From: Roseburia sp.
Lineage (GTDB): Bacteria > Bacillota > Clostridia > Lachnospirales > Lachnospiraceae
NCBI GenBank assembly: GCA_017626625.1
Contig: JAGAIK010000454.1
Span: forward strand, 1-6,021
Reading direction: 5' to 3'
Length of the DNA: 6,021 nt
Shown piece after piece: positions 1 through 6,021 of the stretch (position 1 is its first letter; the number at the start of each line of letters is the position of its first letter). The translations under genes were made by a program, and so were the position numbers. The notes under the pieces were generated by a model. It did not search any database. It was not told where the DNA came from and saw only the letters and a list, made by a program, of their open reading frames with translations.

Positions 1-888
1 CGGCAGCAGAGCCACGATGGTTTTCCCTTTATTTTCCGGACGTTTTGCCAGCTCAATGGCAGCAAAGAGCGCTGCGCCGGAGGAAATTCCCACCAGAATC
101 CCCTCTGCCTTCGCCAGTTCCTTTCCGGTTGCAAAGGAATCCTCGTTAGATACTGGAAATACCTCGTCATAAACTCCGGTATTTAATACCTCCGGCACAA
201 ATCCTGCGCCGATGCCCTGAATTTTATGAGGTCCGGCAGTTCCCTTAGAAAGAACCGGAGAGCTTTCCGGCTCTACCGCAACCACCTGAACGGCGGAATT
301 TTTTGATTTTAAGTATTCCCCGGTTCCGGTGACGGTTCCGCCTGTGCCTACGCCTGCCACAAAAATGTCCACCTTTCCGTCGGTATCCTCCCAGATTTCC
401 GGTCCTGTGGTTTCCCTGTGCGCCTGTGCGTTGGCAGGATTGGTAAACTGGGAAGGAATAAATCCGCCGGGAATCTCTTTCGCTAACTCTTCCGCTTTGG
501 CAATGGCTCCCTTCATGCCCTTAGCGCCCTCGGTCAGAACGATTTCTGCGCCGTATGCCTTTAAAATATTGCGGCGCTCCACGCTCATGGTTTCCGGCAT
601 GGTTAAGATGGCACGGTAGCCTTTGGCTGCTGCGATGGCGGCAAGACCGATGCCTGTGTTTCCGGAAGTAGGCTCAATGATAACAGAGCCTTCCTTTAAC
701 AGCCCTTTTTCCTCCGCATCTTTAATCATGTAGTAAGCCGCGCGGTCCTTCACGCTTCCTGACGGGTTAAAGTACTCTAATTTTACCAAAACCTTCGCCT
801 CTAAGCCTTTGGCTTTCTCTAAGTTTGTCACCTCCAATAATGGGGTTTTTCCGATTAACTCTGTTGCGCTCTGATAAATGTTTGCCAT
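1..888 (-). CDS. cysK: Cysteine synthase A (O-acetylserine sulfhydrylase), C-terminus cut by window edge
   Basis: This cytoplasmic PLP enzyme makes L-cysteine from O-acetyl-L-serine and sulfide, the last step of cysteine synthesis. The visible part is 296 codons, starts [16 protein letters not shown] and stays open to base 1. Family motifs appear in order: the PLP lysine in GSVKDR (K47), the substrate-binding loop [10 protein letters not shown] (74-83), QFTNPAN (147-153), the phosphate-binding loop GTGGT (181-185), and SSG (269-271), whose serine contacts the PLP ring nitrogen. The last visible residues are VALLP; CysK proteins usually run about 305-310 residues, so only about 10-15 are missing. 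The start is set by AAAAGGAG (898-905) nine bases upstream of the ATG. The gene lies 133 bp downstream of metY in the same direction. CysM or a cystathionine beta-synthase-like enzyme is less likely, because the length and the loop motifs are CysK-like. No serine acetyltransferase gene (cysE) is visible to supply its substrate. Confidence 0.96.
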   Translation of the reverse strand, partial: MANIYQSATELIGKTPLLEVTNLEKAKGLEAKVLVKLEYFNPSGSVKDRAAYYMIKDAEEKGLLKEGSVIIEPTSGNTGIGLAAIAAAKGYRAILTMPETMSVERRNILKAYGAEIVLTEGAKGMKGAIAKAEELAKEIPGGFIPSQFTNPANAQAHRETTGPEIWEDTDGKVDIFVAGVGTGGTVTGTGEYLKSKNSAVQVVAVEPESSPVLSKGTAGPHKIQGIGAGFVPEVLNTGVYDEVFPVSNEDSFATGKELAKAEGILVGISSGAALFAAIELAKRPENKGKTIVALLP

Positions 889-941
889 TGCCTGATTCTC
901 CTTTTCACTTTTATATTTTTCGTTACATCTGCTATCATCCC

Positions 942-1027
942 CTGCCTGTTCGCAGGGAAAACCATTCCGACTGCAATCAGGATACTCTGCCTGTTTGCAG
1001 GAAAAGCCACTCCGGCAGCAATTAGGA
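942..1027. repeat. Two-copy imperfect tandem repeat, 45-bp period, between metY and cysK
   Basis: Bases 942-982 and 987-1027 match at 34 of 41 positions; six of the seven differences are transitions. The second copy runs six bases into metY, covering its last serine codon and stop. Read on the minus strand, both copies begin TCC followed by a stop (TAA in the metY copy, TGA in the other), so the outer copy looks like a duplicated metY tail plus its downstream flank. Each copy holds a small palindrome: CCCTGC/GCAGGG (940-945/952-957) and CTGC/GCAG (987-990/997-1000), each with a six-base loop. No T-run follows either on the minus strand, so they are not ordinary intrinsic terminators. The role is unknown: RNA processing, mRNA stability or a neutral duplication are all possible. 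Confidence 0.75.
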
Positions 1028-2332
1028 AATTGCTTTAAATGCCTCGTCTAAATCTTCAATAATGTCTTCGATGCTCTCTGTTCCGATGGATAAACGGATG
1101 GTATTGGGGTAAATGCCCTGTTCCGCCGCCTCTTCCACGCTGAGCTGGGAGTGGGTGGTGGACGCCGGATGAATGGCGAGGGATTTTACATCCGCCACAT
1201 TCGCTAACAGGGAGAAAATCTCTAAGTTATCAATAAAGTCTTTTGCCTTTCTCTCATCTCCCTTGATTTCAAAGGTAAAGATGGAACCGCCGCCGTTCGG
1301 AAAATATTTCCTGTAAAGCCGCTGCTGTTCCTTATCCTGCGTAACGGATGGGTGATGTACTTTTTCCACCTGGGGATGGCTCTCTAAGTATTGTACCACT
1401 TTTAAGGCATTTGCAACATGCCGTTCTACACGCAGGGAAAGTGTTTCTAACCCCTGTAAAAAAAGAAATGCGTGGAACGGAGAAACCGTCGCCCCGGTAT
1501 CCCGGAGTAAAATGGCACGGATTTTCGTGACAAAGGCCGCCGCCCCCACCGCTTTGGTAAAGCTGATGCCGTGATAGCTGGGGTTCGGCTCTGTCAGAGA
1601 CGGGAATTTTCCGGAAGCCTCCCAGTCGAAGTTTCCTCCGTCAACAATCACGCCGCCGATGGCGGTTCCGTGCCCGCCGATAAATTTGGTTGCGGAGTGA
1701 ATAACGATGTCTGCCCCATATGTAATCGGACGCACCAGATAAGGTGTTGCAAAGGTGCTGTCCACCACCAGCGGAATTTTGTGGGCGTGGGCGATTTTGG
1801 CAATTTCCTCGATATCGCTGACGTCGGAATTGGGATTTCCCAAAGTCTCAATATAAATTGCCCTGGTATTTTCCTGAATTGCTTTTTCAAAATTGCTCAA
1901 ATCAAGGGGCTCCACAAAGGTTGTGGTGATACCGTATTCCGGCAGGGTATGGGCGAGCAGGTTATAGGTGCCGCCGTAAATATTGTTGGCTACCACAATG
2001 TGCTCCCCCGCCCGGGCTAAATTCTGAATGGTATAGGTGACCGCCGCCGCACCGCTTGCCACCGCCAAGGCTGCCACACCGCCCTCTAAGGCTGCGATTC
2101 TTTTTTCGAAAACCTCCTGGGTGGGATTGGTGAGCCTTCCGTAAATATTGCCTGCATCCTCCAGCCCAAATCTTGCCGCCGCATGGTCGCTGTTGTGGAA
2201 CACGTAGGAAGAGGTGGCGTAAATGGGAACAGCCCTTGCGTCCGTCGCCGGGTCCGCCTGCTCCTGCCCTACGTGTAACTGCAATGTTTCAAATCCCAGA
2301 TTTCTTTCCTCTAATGTCTTTTTTCTTCCCAT
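1022..2332 (-). CDS. metY: O-acetylhomoserine sulfhydrylase (O-acetylhomoserine aminocarboxypropyltransferase), MetY type
   Basis: This complete 436-residue cytoplasmic PLP enzyme of the Cys/Met metabolism (gamma-family) class makes L-homocysteine and acetate from O-acetyl-L-homoserine and sulfide; some members also accept O-acetylserine. Visible signatures are [10 protein letters not shown] (14-23), IYGRLTNPT (63-71), whose Tyr64 and Arg66 reach the PLP phosphate of the neighbouring subunit, SGAAA (93-97), VVDSTFATP (189-197) with the ring-contacting Asp191, the PLP lysine in SATKF (Lys216), and RLSIG (413-417), whose arginine binds the substrate carboxylate. The segment around 231-255 (GGNFDW, SGKFP, PSYHG) is typical of MetY and separates it from the shorter MetB, MetC and MetZ enzymes of about 390 residues. 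The start is supported by GGAGGA (2341-2346) eight bases upstream. It begins 21 bp after the nifU stop, so it is co-transcribed. Its 3' end overlaps the tandem repeat. Confidence 0.95.
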   Translation of the reverse strand: MGRKKTLEERNLGFETLQLHVGQEQADPATDARAVPIYATSSYVFHNSDHAAARFGLEDAGNIYGRLTNPTQEVFEKRIAALEGGVAALAVASGAAAVTYTIQNLARAGEHIVVANNIYGGTYNLLAHTLPEYGITTTFVEPLDLSNFEKAIQENTRAIYIETLGNPNSDVSDIEEIAKIAHAHKIPLVVDSTFATPYLVRPITYGADIVIHSATKFIGGHGTAIGGVIVDGGNFDWEASGKFPSLTEPNPSYHGISFTKAVGAAAFVTKIRAILLRDTGATVSPFHAFLFLQGLETLSLRVERHVANALKVVQYLESHPQVEKVHHPSVTQDKEQQRLYRKYFPNGGGSIFTFEIKGDERKAKDFIDNLEIFSLLANVADVKSLAIHPASTTHSQLSVEEAAEQGIYPNTIRLSIGTESIEDIIEDLDEAFKAIS

Positions 2333-2353
2333 AACTGATTTCCTCCAAATTTA

Positions 2354-2791
2354 TTAGTATTCTTCTTCCTCTTCTTTTTCGCTGATATCGTTTACCGGTT
2401 TTTCCAAACCTTCAATGACAATGTGGTTTTTCTCTGCATAGTCCCAGAGGGCTGCGTGAATTGCCTCCTCCGCCAAAAGGGAACAGTGTACCTTCACCGG
2501 GGGAAGTCCGTCTAACGCCTCCATCACCGCTTTATTGGTGACTGTCAGCGCTTCCTGCACGGTTTTTCCTTTCACCAGCTCCGTTGCCATACTGCTGGTT
2601 GCCACTGCCGCCCCGCAGCCGAAAGTCTTAAATTTTACGTCCTGAATGATTCCGTCTTTATCTATGTCAAGGTACATTCGCATGATATCGCCGCATTTTG
2701 CGTTTCCCACGGTGCCTACACCGCTGGCATTTTCAATTTCACCCACATTCCTTGGATTGTTGAAGTGGTCCATTACTTTTTCTGTGTACAT
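2354..2791 (-). CDS. nifU: Fe-S cluster assembly scaffold, IscU/NifU N-terminal type
   Basis: This 145-residue single-domain scaffold assembles [2Fe-2S] clusters from sulfur delivered by the desulfurase encoded just upstream, then passes them to apoproteins. The three cluster cysteines are Cys33 (KCGD, with Asp35), Cys59 (TFGCGAA) and Cys103 (VHCS, with His102). The Cys59-Cys103 spacing is close to IscU and lacks the insertion found in SufU, so this is IscU type. LPPVK (96-100) is the motif that in proteobacterial IscU binds the HscA chaperone; no hscA or hscB is in the window. The protein is longer than IscU of about 128 residues because of a C-terminal tail (121-145) ending in SEKEEEEEY, strongly acidic and probably disordered. 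There is no C-terminal Nfu domain, so it is not full-length nitrogen-fixation NifU. The start is supported by AAAGGAG (2797-2803) five bases upstream. It lies 20 bp after the nifS stop, and two consecutive stops (TAATAA) end the frame. Confidence 0.95.
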   Translation of the reverse strand: MYTEKVMDHFNNPRNVGEIENASGVGTVGNAKCGDIMRMYLDIDKDGIIQDVKFKTFGCGAAVATSSMATELVKGKTVQEALTVTNKAVMEALDGLPPVKVHCSLLAEEAIHAALWDYAEKNHIVIEGLEKPVNDISEKEEEEEY

Positions 2792-2811
2792 ATTTTCTCC
2801 TTTCCTGTTTT

Positions 2812-3999
2812 CTAAGCGGACTTTTGTTTTCTGACAAAATCCTCGTACAATGGAGACATGCCCCGCAAGCGTTCTATTATCTTTTTCAGTTCTTCTACTG
2901 TGTAATCAATTTCTTCCATTGTATTTTTCTCCGACAAGGTCAGCCGCAGGGAGCCATGAGCAATCTCATGGGGCAGCCCGATGGCGAGCAGCACATGGGA
3001 GGGGTCTAGGGAGCCTGAGGTACAGGCAGAACCGCTGGAACCGCAGATGCCTGCCTGGTCTAATAAAATCAACAGGGATTCCCCCTCAATATACCGGAAA
3101 CAGAAACTGACGTTATTGGGAAGCCGGTCTGTCCTGTCACCGTTTAATCTGGTGTAGGGGATTTCCTTTAAGACTCTCTCAATCAGGTGTTCCCGCAATT
3201 CTATCTCCCGGCTGCTTCTCTCTTCCATGGTATTTTTTGCCAGCTCCGCCGCTTTTCCCATTCCCACAATTCCCGGTACATTATGGGTTCCGGCTCGCCG
3301 TTTCCGCTCCTGCGCCCCGCCGTGGATAAAGGAAAGTATCTTTACCCCCTTGCGGATATACATGACGCCGACACCCTTTGGTCCGTTCATCTTATGCCCG
3401 CTGGCGCTTAACATATCAATGTGCATTTCCTCCACATCCAGCGGAATGTGTCCGAACGCCTGCACTGCGTCGGTGTGGAACAAAACGCCGTGTTCATGGG
3501 CGATTTTCCCGATTTCCGCCACGGGCTGAATGGTTCCTATCTCATTGTTTGCCGTCATAACGGAAATGAGAATGGTGTCGGGGCGGATTGCCGCCTCCAG
3601 CTCGTCTAATTTTATTTTTCCGTTCTCATCCACATTTACATAAGTAATCTCAAAGCCCTGCTTTTCCAAGTAGGCGCAGGTGTGAAGAACGGCGTGATGC
3701 TCAATGGTACTGGTAATGATATGTTTTCCCTTTGAGGCGTATGCTTCTGCGGTGGCTTTTAACGCCCAGTTGTCCGACTCGCTGCCGCCTCCGGTAAAGT
3801 AAATTTCCTCCGTTTTCGCATGAATGAATTCTGCAATGGTTCTCCTGGCTTTATCTACCGCCCGTTTTCCTTCCTCCGCAAAGGTGTATATGGCAGAGGG
3901 GTTTCCGTAATATTCTGTAAAATAGGGAAGCATCGCCTCTAATACCTCCGGATATACCTGTGTCGTGGCTGCATTATCTAAATAAATGGTTTTGTTCAT
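2812..3999 (-). CDS. nifS: Cysteine desulfurase, NifS/IscS type (class V aminotransferase fold)
   Basis: This complete 395-residue cytoplasmic PLP enzyme converts L-cysteine to L-alanine and holds the released sulfur as a cysteine persulfide for transfer to the NifU/IscU scaffold. The N-terminus MNKTIYLDNAATT is canonical. Other landmarks are GGSESDN (71-77), EHHAV (100-104) with the PLP-stacking His101, HTDAVQ (175-180) with Asp177 and Gln180, the PLP lysine in GHKMNGPKG (Lys203), RAGTHN (235-240), and the catalytic cysteine in SSGSACTSGS (Cys326). The long, flexible catalytic loop is that of group I enzymes (NifS/IscS), not SufS. The start has AAAGGA (4010-4015) ten bases upstream and lies about 80 bases from the predicted transcript start. 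It is the first gene of the sulfur operon. NifS and IscS cannot be told apart from sequence alone. A housekeeping Fe-S role is likelier than nitrogen fixation, since no nif gene lies nearby, and the enzyme may also supply sulfur for tRNA thiolation. Confidence 0.96.
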   Translation of the reverse strand: MNKTIYLDNAATTQVYPEVLEAMLPYFTEYYGNPSAIYTFAEEGKRAVDKARRTIAEFIHAKTEEIYFTGGGSESDNWALKATAEAYASKGKHIITSTIEHHAVLHTCAYLEKQGFEITYVNVDENGKIKLDELEAAIRPDTILISVMTANNEIGTIQPVAEIGKIAHEHGVLFHTDAVQAFGHIPLDVEEMHIDMLSASGHKMNGPKGVGVMYIRKGVKILSFIHGGAQERKRRAGTHNVPGIVGMGKAAELAKNTMEERSSREIELREHLIERVLKEIPYTRLNGDRTDRLPNNVSFCFRYIEGESLLILLDQAGICGSSGSACTSGSLDPSHVLLAIGLPHEIAHGSLRLTLSEKNTMEEIDYTVEELKKIIERLRGMSPLYEDFVRKQKSA

Positions 4000-4041
4000 A
4001 ACTACCCGTTCCTTTCATCTCTATTTATCTGATTTGAAATG

Positions 4042-4080
4042 ATATCATATCTTTTATTTCCTAGTTATTTGATATGATAT
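4042..4080 (-). promoter_or_regulatory. AT-rich inverted repeat at the 5' end of the nifS leader
   Basis: Bases 4042-4051 (ATATCATATC) and 4071-4080 (GATATGATAT) are perfect 10-bp inverted arms separated by 19 bases. The left arm overlaps a 10-bp palindrome, ATGATATCAT (4039-4048). The right arm falls where transcription should begin, about six or seven bases past the -10 box, so the nifS mRNA could start with this stem-loop. Because each arm is nearly self-complementary, the same bases also form a near-direct repeat (9 of 10) spaced 30 bp apart, about three helical turns, which would suit two protein-binding sites on one DNA face. The sequence does not decide between an RNA stem and an operator pair. 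No known riboswitch is recognised here. Confidence 0.5.
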
Positions 4081-4085
4081 ATTGA

Positions 4086-4113
4086 ATTATACACTTTTAA
4101 TTCCTATTGTCAA
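4086..4113 (-). promoter_or_regulatory. Sigma-A promoter of the nifS-nifU-metY(-cysK) operon
   Basis: On the minus strand the -35 box is TTGACA (4113-4108) and the -10 box is TATAAT (4091-4086), both exact consensus, separated by 16 bp. Transcription would start near 4079-4080, giving a leader of about 80 bases before the nifS ATG. The spacing and the AT-rich setting support a real, strong promoter that is presumably held down by a repressor at the overlapping dyad. No equally good promoter was found in the 133-bp metY-cysK gap. Confidence 0.85.
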
Positions 4114-4123
4114 GATAGGAATT
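4099..4123. promoter_or_regulatory. Probable operator dyad overlapping the -35 box; candidate Rrf2-family (CymR/IscR) site
   Basis: AATTCCTAT (4099-4107) and ATAGGAATT (4115-4123) are perfect inverted 9-bp arms around a 7-base centre that contains five bases of the TTGACA -35 box. A dimer bound here would block RNA polymerase, so repression is the natural reading. Rrf2 regulators such as CymR (cysteine metabolism) and IscR (Fe-S status) bind AT-rich dyads of about this size near sulfur and Fe-S genes. Assigning one of them here is inference from gene content and my memory of the motif style, not a match to a curated matrix. No regulator gene lies in the window. Confidence 0.65.
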
Positions 4124-4146
4124 GTGGTTTTTTTGCAAATCCTGTG

Positions 4147-6021
4147 TTACCCCTGATAACGTATTCGTTCTACCAGGGATTCCTTTTTTATATTCCTGCT
4201 TAAAACAAAAGATAATACCATCTGCAATGCCATAAGCCCGCCTAACAGCAGCACCGTCTCCCAAACCGGGAAATGATAGACGCTAAGTCCTACCAGACCA
4301 TGCAGCTTCCCGTAGCGGAACACACCATACCCCAGCGGAACACCTGCCAACAGGGATACAGCCACCGTCCCAAGGGTAAAAATCATTCCCTCTAACCAAA
4401 GGCTCCTGCTTAACTGCCGGTTGGTCATTCCAATCGCCTGCAGCACTCCAAACTCCTGCTTTCTGGTGACAATGCTGGTAATCATAGTATTTGCCATATT
4501 CATAAAGCTGATGAATGCAATCATAACACAGAATGTATACGCCGGCATTTTTAATGTTCTTGTGGAAGCGCGCGCTATCTCAAGCTGGTTTTCGTAGCTG
4601 TCGAGTTCCACATGCTCCACTCCTTTAAGCAGCGTCTCTAGCTTTGCCTTTAAGTTTTCCCTGTCCGCTTCCCGGCAGTCCACCCACAAATAATCATTGG
4701 TGTTTCCCGCAAATCCCAGTTTTTCATAGGTATCCCTTGTTATTGCCATATCCCCATCCGGCAGATATCCAAAGGCGGCTGCCATTGGGAAATCACATTC
4801 TTTCTCCTCCACTCCGTCATAAAGAGAAAAATGATAGGTTTCACCCAGAGAAAATCCTTTGTCCTCCAAAAAATTCCCCCAGCCAAAGCATACCGCATCC
4901 TGCCTGCTCATCTCATCATAATCCAAGCCTTCGATTTCCTGCTTTTTTACCTGCTGCTCAAAATCCTCCCTGTCTAAAACAAGGATGGAATAGGTTTCCC
5001 CTGTCTCTTTTCCCATGCCATCAAGCTGTCTGGCATAGAGGATGCTCTGGGTTCCCACCTCCACCGTCTCTGGCATTTTCCGTATCTCCGACAACAGTTC
5101 TTCGCTAATCGGATTCTTTTCTAAGATACGGTTCAAATTATTTTCCGGATACGCCTCGTCGTTCATACGGTAATCCAGCGTTATCTGGAATTGTCCGTGT
5201 AGAACCTCCTCCCGTGCCATATATTCCTCATCCATATTTCCAAGCCAGTTTGCCAATACCATAAACAAAACACAGGATAAGCCCATGGACAAAATTGTAG
5301 AAACCGTACGTCTCCTGCTGCCGGAAAGATTTGCCAGGGTCATGCCTTTAACACCAAGCTCTTTTCGTCCTTTTCTAAGCCCGGCACCCCGGCTTTCCTC
5401 CCGGTAGCGCATTGCCTCCACGGGAGAAATCCCCGCCACCACCCGCATAGGCTTCTTTAATGCAAACGAAACCGTTACGAATGCCAGCGCCGCAGCCAGA
5501 AAAAGCAGCGGAACGCATAACACGGAAACTCCATCCTGCTTCACCGGCAGTCCGCTTTCTCCGAAATCCTTCATCAAATAACAGAGCACTCCCTTAGCGG
5601 TAAGCACTCCGGCAGCCAGACCCAAGGGCACTCCCACACACGCCAGTGCCATGCCTTCCCGAAAGACCACCCGTTTCATCTGCTTTTTGGTGGCACCTAT
5701 AGCTTTCAGCTTTCCGTACTCCTGTATTTTCTGCACAATCCCCACCTGAAAAATATTGTAAATGACAACCACAGAGAAAAGAATGACAATGACGCAGACC
5801 CCGGCACATACCATAACTGTCTCTGTTCCCGGGTCTAATTCCCACATCAGATACATCCCGTTTGCACTGACCCTGTCCTCGTCAATGCCGCATTTTACCG
5901 CCAACTCCTTCATAAGCATTTCCGCATTGTCATAGGTCAGCCCCACACTGTCATCTAAACAAAACAGTACATTGTAACGCCTGTCATCCTGCGCCATATG
6001 CTTCTCAAAATGTTCTTTTGA
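4147..6021 (-). CDS. ABC transporter permease with duplicated MacB/FtsX domains, N-terminus cut by window edge
   Basis: This is the C-terminal 624 codons of a large membrane permease. The frame is open to 6021 with no stop. The first ATG in the window (5997-5995) has no convincing ribosome binding site and falls inside an extracytoplasmic domain, so the true start lies outside. Counting from that Met, membrane helices appear near 61-85, 114-138, 157-180, 231-251, 486-509, 537-560 and 579-602. That fits two repeats of one helix, an outside domain and three helices, with the first helix missing. The outside domain at about 253-484 is rich in acidic residues. Both halves carry the FtsX signature after their first membrane helix: EYGKLKAIGATKKQM (93-107) and EFGVLQAIGMTNRQL (515-529). 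ISPVEAMRY (190-198) closes the first half, and ESLVERIRY near the C-terminus is its weak counterpart. Such permeases work with a separate MacB/LolD-type ATPase, expected upstream, and move lipoproteins, peptides or antimicrobials out of the membrane. The substrate cannot be told. The layout differs from the ten-helix BceB type. It ends 33 bp before the nifS -35 box. Confidence 0.9.
   Translation of the reverse strand, partial: SKEHFEKHMAQDDRRYNVLFCLDDSVGLTYDNAEMLMKELAVKCGIDEDRVSANGMYLMWELDPGTETVMVCAGVCVIVILFSVVVIYNIFQVGIVQKIQEYGKLKAIGATKKQMKRVVFREGMALACVGVPLGLAAGVLTAKGVLCYLMKDFGESGLPVKQDGVSVLCVPLLFLAAALAFVTVSFALKKPMRVVAGISPVEAMRYREESRGAGLRKGRKELGVKGMTLANLSGSRRRTVSTILSMGLSCVLFMVLANWLGNMDEEYMAREEVLHGQFQITLDYRMNDEAYPENNLNRILEKNPISEELLSEIRKMPETVEVGTQSILYARQLDGMGKETGETYSILVLDREDFEQQVKKQEIEGLDYDEMSRQDAVCFGWGNFLEDKGFSLGETYHFSLYDGVEEKECDFPMAAAFGYLPDGDMAITRDTYEKLGFAGNTNDYLWVDCREADRENLKAKLETLLKGVEHVELDSYENQLEIARASTRTLKMPAYTFCVMIAFISFMNMANTMITSIVTRKQEFGVLQAIGMTNRQLSRSLWLEGMIFTLGTVAVSLLAGVPLGYGVFRYGKLHGLVGLSVYHFPVWETVLLLGGLMALQMVLSFVLSRNIKKESLVERIRYQG

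Noticed and set aside
889..941. Possible separate cysK promoter, with TATAAA at 909-914 on the minus strand.
   Set aside because: No acceptable -35 box lies 15-19 bp upstream, and the start point would fall almost on the ribosome binding site, leaving essentially no leader.
825..1025. 66-codon plus-strand open frame over the cysK start and the tandem repeat.
   Set aside because: It overlaps the cysK start region in antisense and gains its apparent internal repeat from the DNA repeat; no ribosome binding site supports it.
1571..2020. 149-codon plus-strand open frame inside metY.
   Set aside because: It is entirely antisense to highly conserved metY sequence, including the PLP lysine region, with no recognisable protein features.
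4099..4134. On the plus strand the dyad is followed by GTGG and seven T's, which resembles an intrinsic terminator.
   Set aside because: No plus-strand gene lies upstream, the stem is mostly A-T, and four bases separate it from the T-run. The dyad is better explained as an operator because it is centred on the minus-strand -35 box.
4644..5108. 154-codon plus-strand open frame inside the permease gene.
   Set aside because: It is very rich in Pro and Ser, has no family resemblance, and lies antisense to a clear membrane protein; it is a shadow frame.
5995..5997. ATG at 5997 as the true start of the permease.
   Set aside because: The frame stays open to the window edge, there is no good ribosome binding site, and the family architecture needs a membrane helix and most of an outside domain before this point.

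Overview
The window reads as chromosomal DNA of a low-to-moderate-GC Gram-positive anaerobe, most likely a clostridium of the Lachnospiraceae type. This rests on protein character (an IscS/IscU-type pair beside a MetY-type sulfhydrylase and CysK), AGGAG-type ribosome binding sites before each complete gene, AT-rich intergenic DNA and the single-direction layout. The taxon is an inference from these features; no search was run.

All real genes lie on the minus strand, so transcription runs from high to low coordinates. From right to left: (1) 6021-4147 is the C-terminal part of a large FtsX/MacB-type ABC transporter permease whose N-terminus lies beyond the right edge. (2) 4146-4000 is a 147-bp regulatory region with a consensus-like sigma-A promoter (TTGACA, 16 bp, TATAAT). 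A perfect 9+9 bp dyad is centred on its -35 box, and a second 10-bp inverted repeat begins at the predicted transcript start. (3) 3999-2812 encodes cysteine desulfurase (NifS/IscS). (4) 2791-2354 encodes the IscU/NifU-type Fe-S scaffold. (5) 2332-1022 encodes O-acetylhomoserine sulfhydrylase (MetY). (6) 1021-889 is a spacer holding a two-copy 45-bp-period tandem repeat that overlaps the metY stop codon. (7) 888-1 encodes cysteine synthase A (CysK), cut off at the left edge just before its expected C-terminus.

nifS, nifU and metY are separated by only 20-21 bp and each has its own ribosome binding site, so they almost certainly form one operon. cysK follows after 133 bp with no convincing promoter of its own and probably belongs to the same unit. 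Together the genes form a sulfur hub. CysK and MetY fix sulfide into cysteine and homocysteine, while NifS withdraws sulfur from cysteine and passes it to NifU for Fe-S cluster assembly. The dyad over the -35 box suggests repression by a dimeric regulator; an Rrf2-family protein (CymR or IscR) is the natural candidate but is not encoded in this window. The ABC permease is probably unrelated in function.

I see no RNA gene, CRISPR array, insertion sequence or clearly new system. The most interesting material is the regulatory region and the repeat before cysK.
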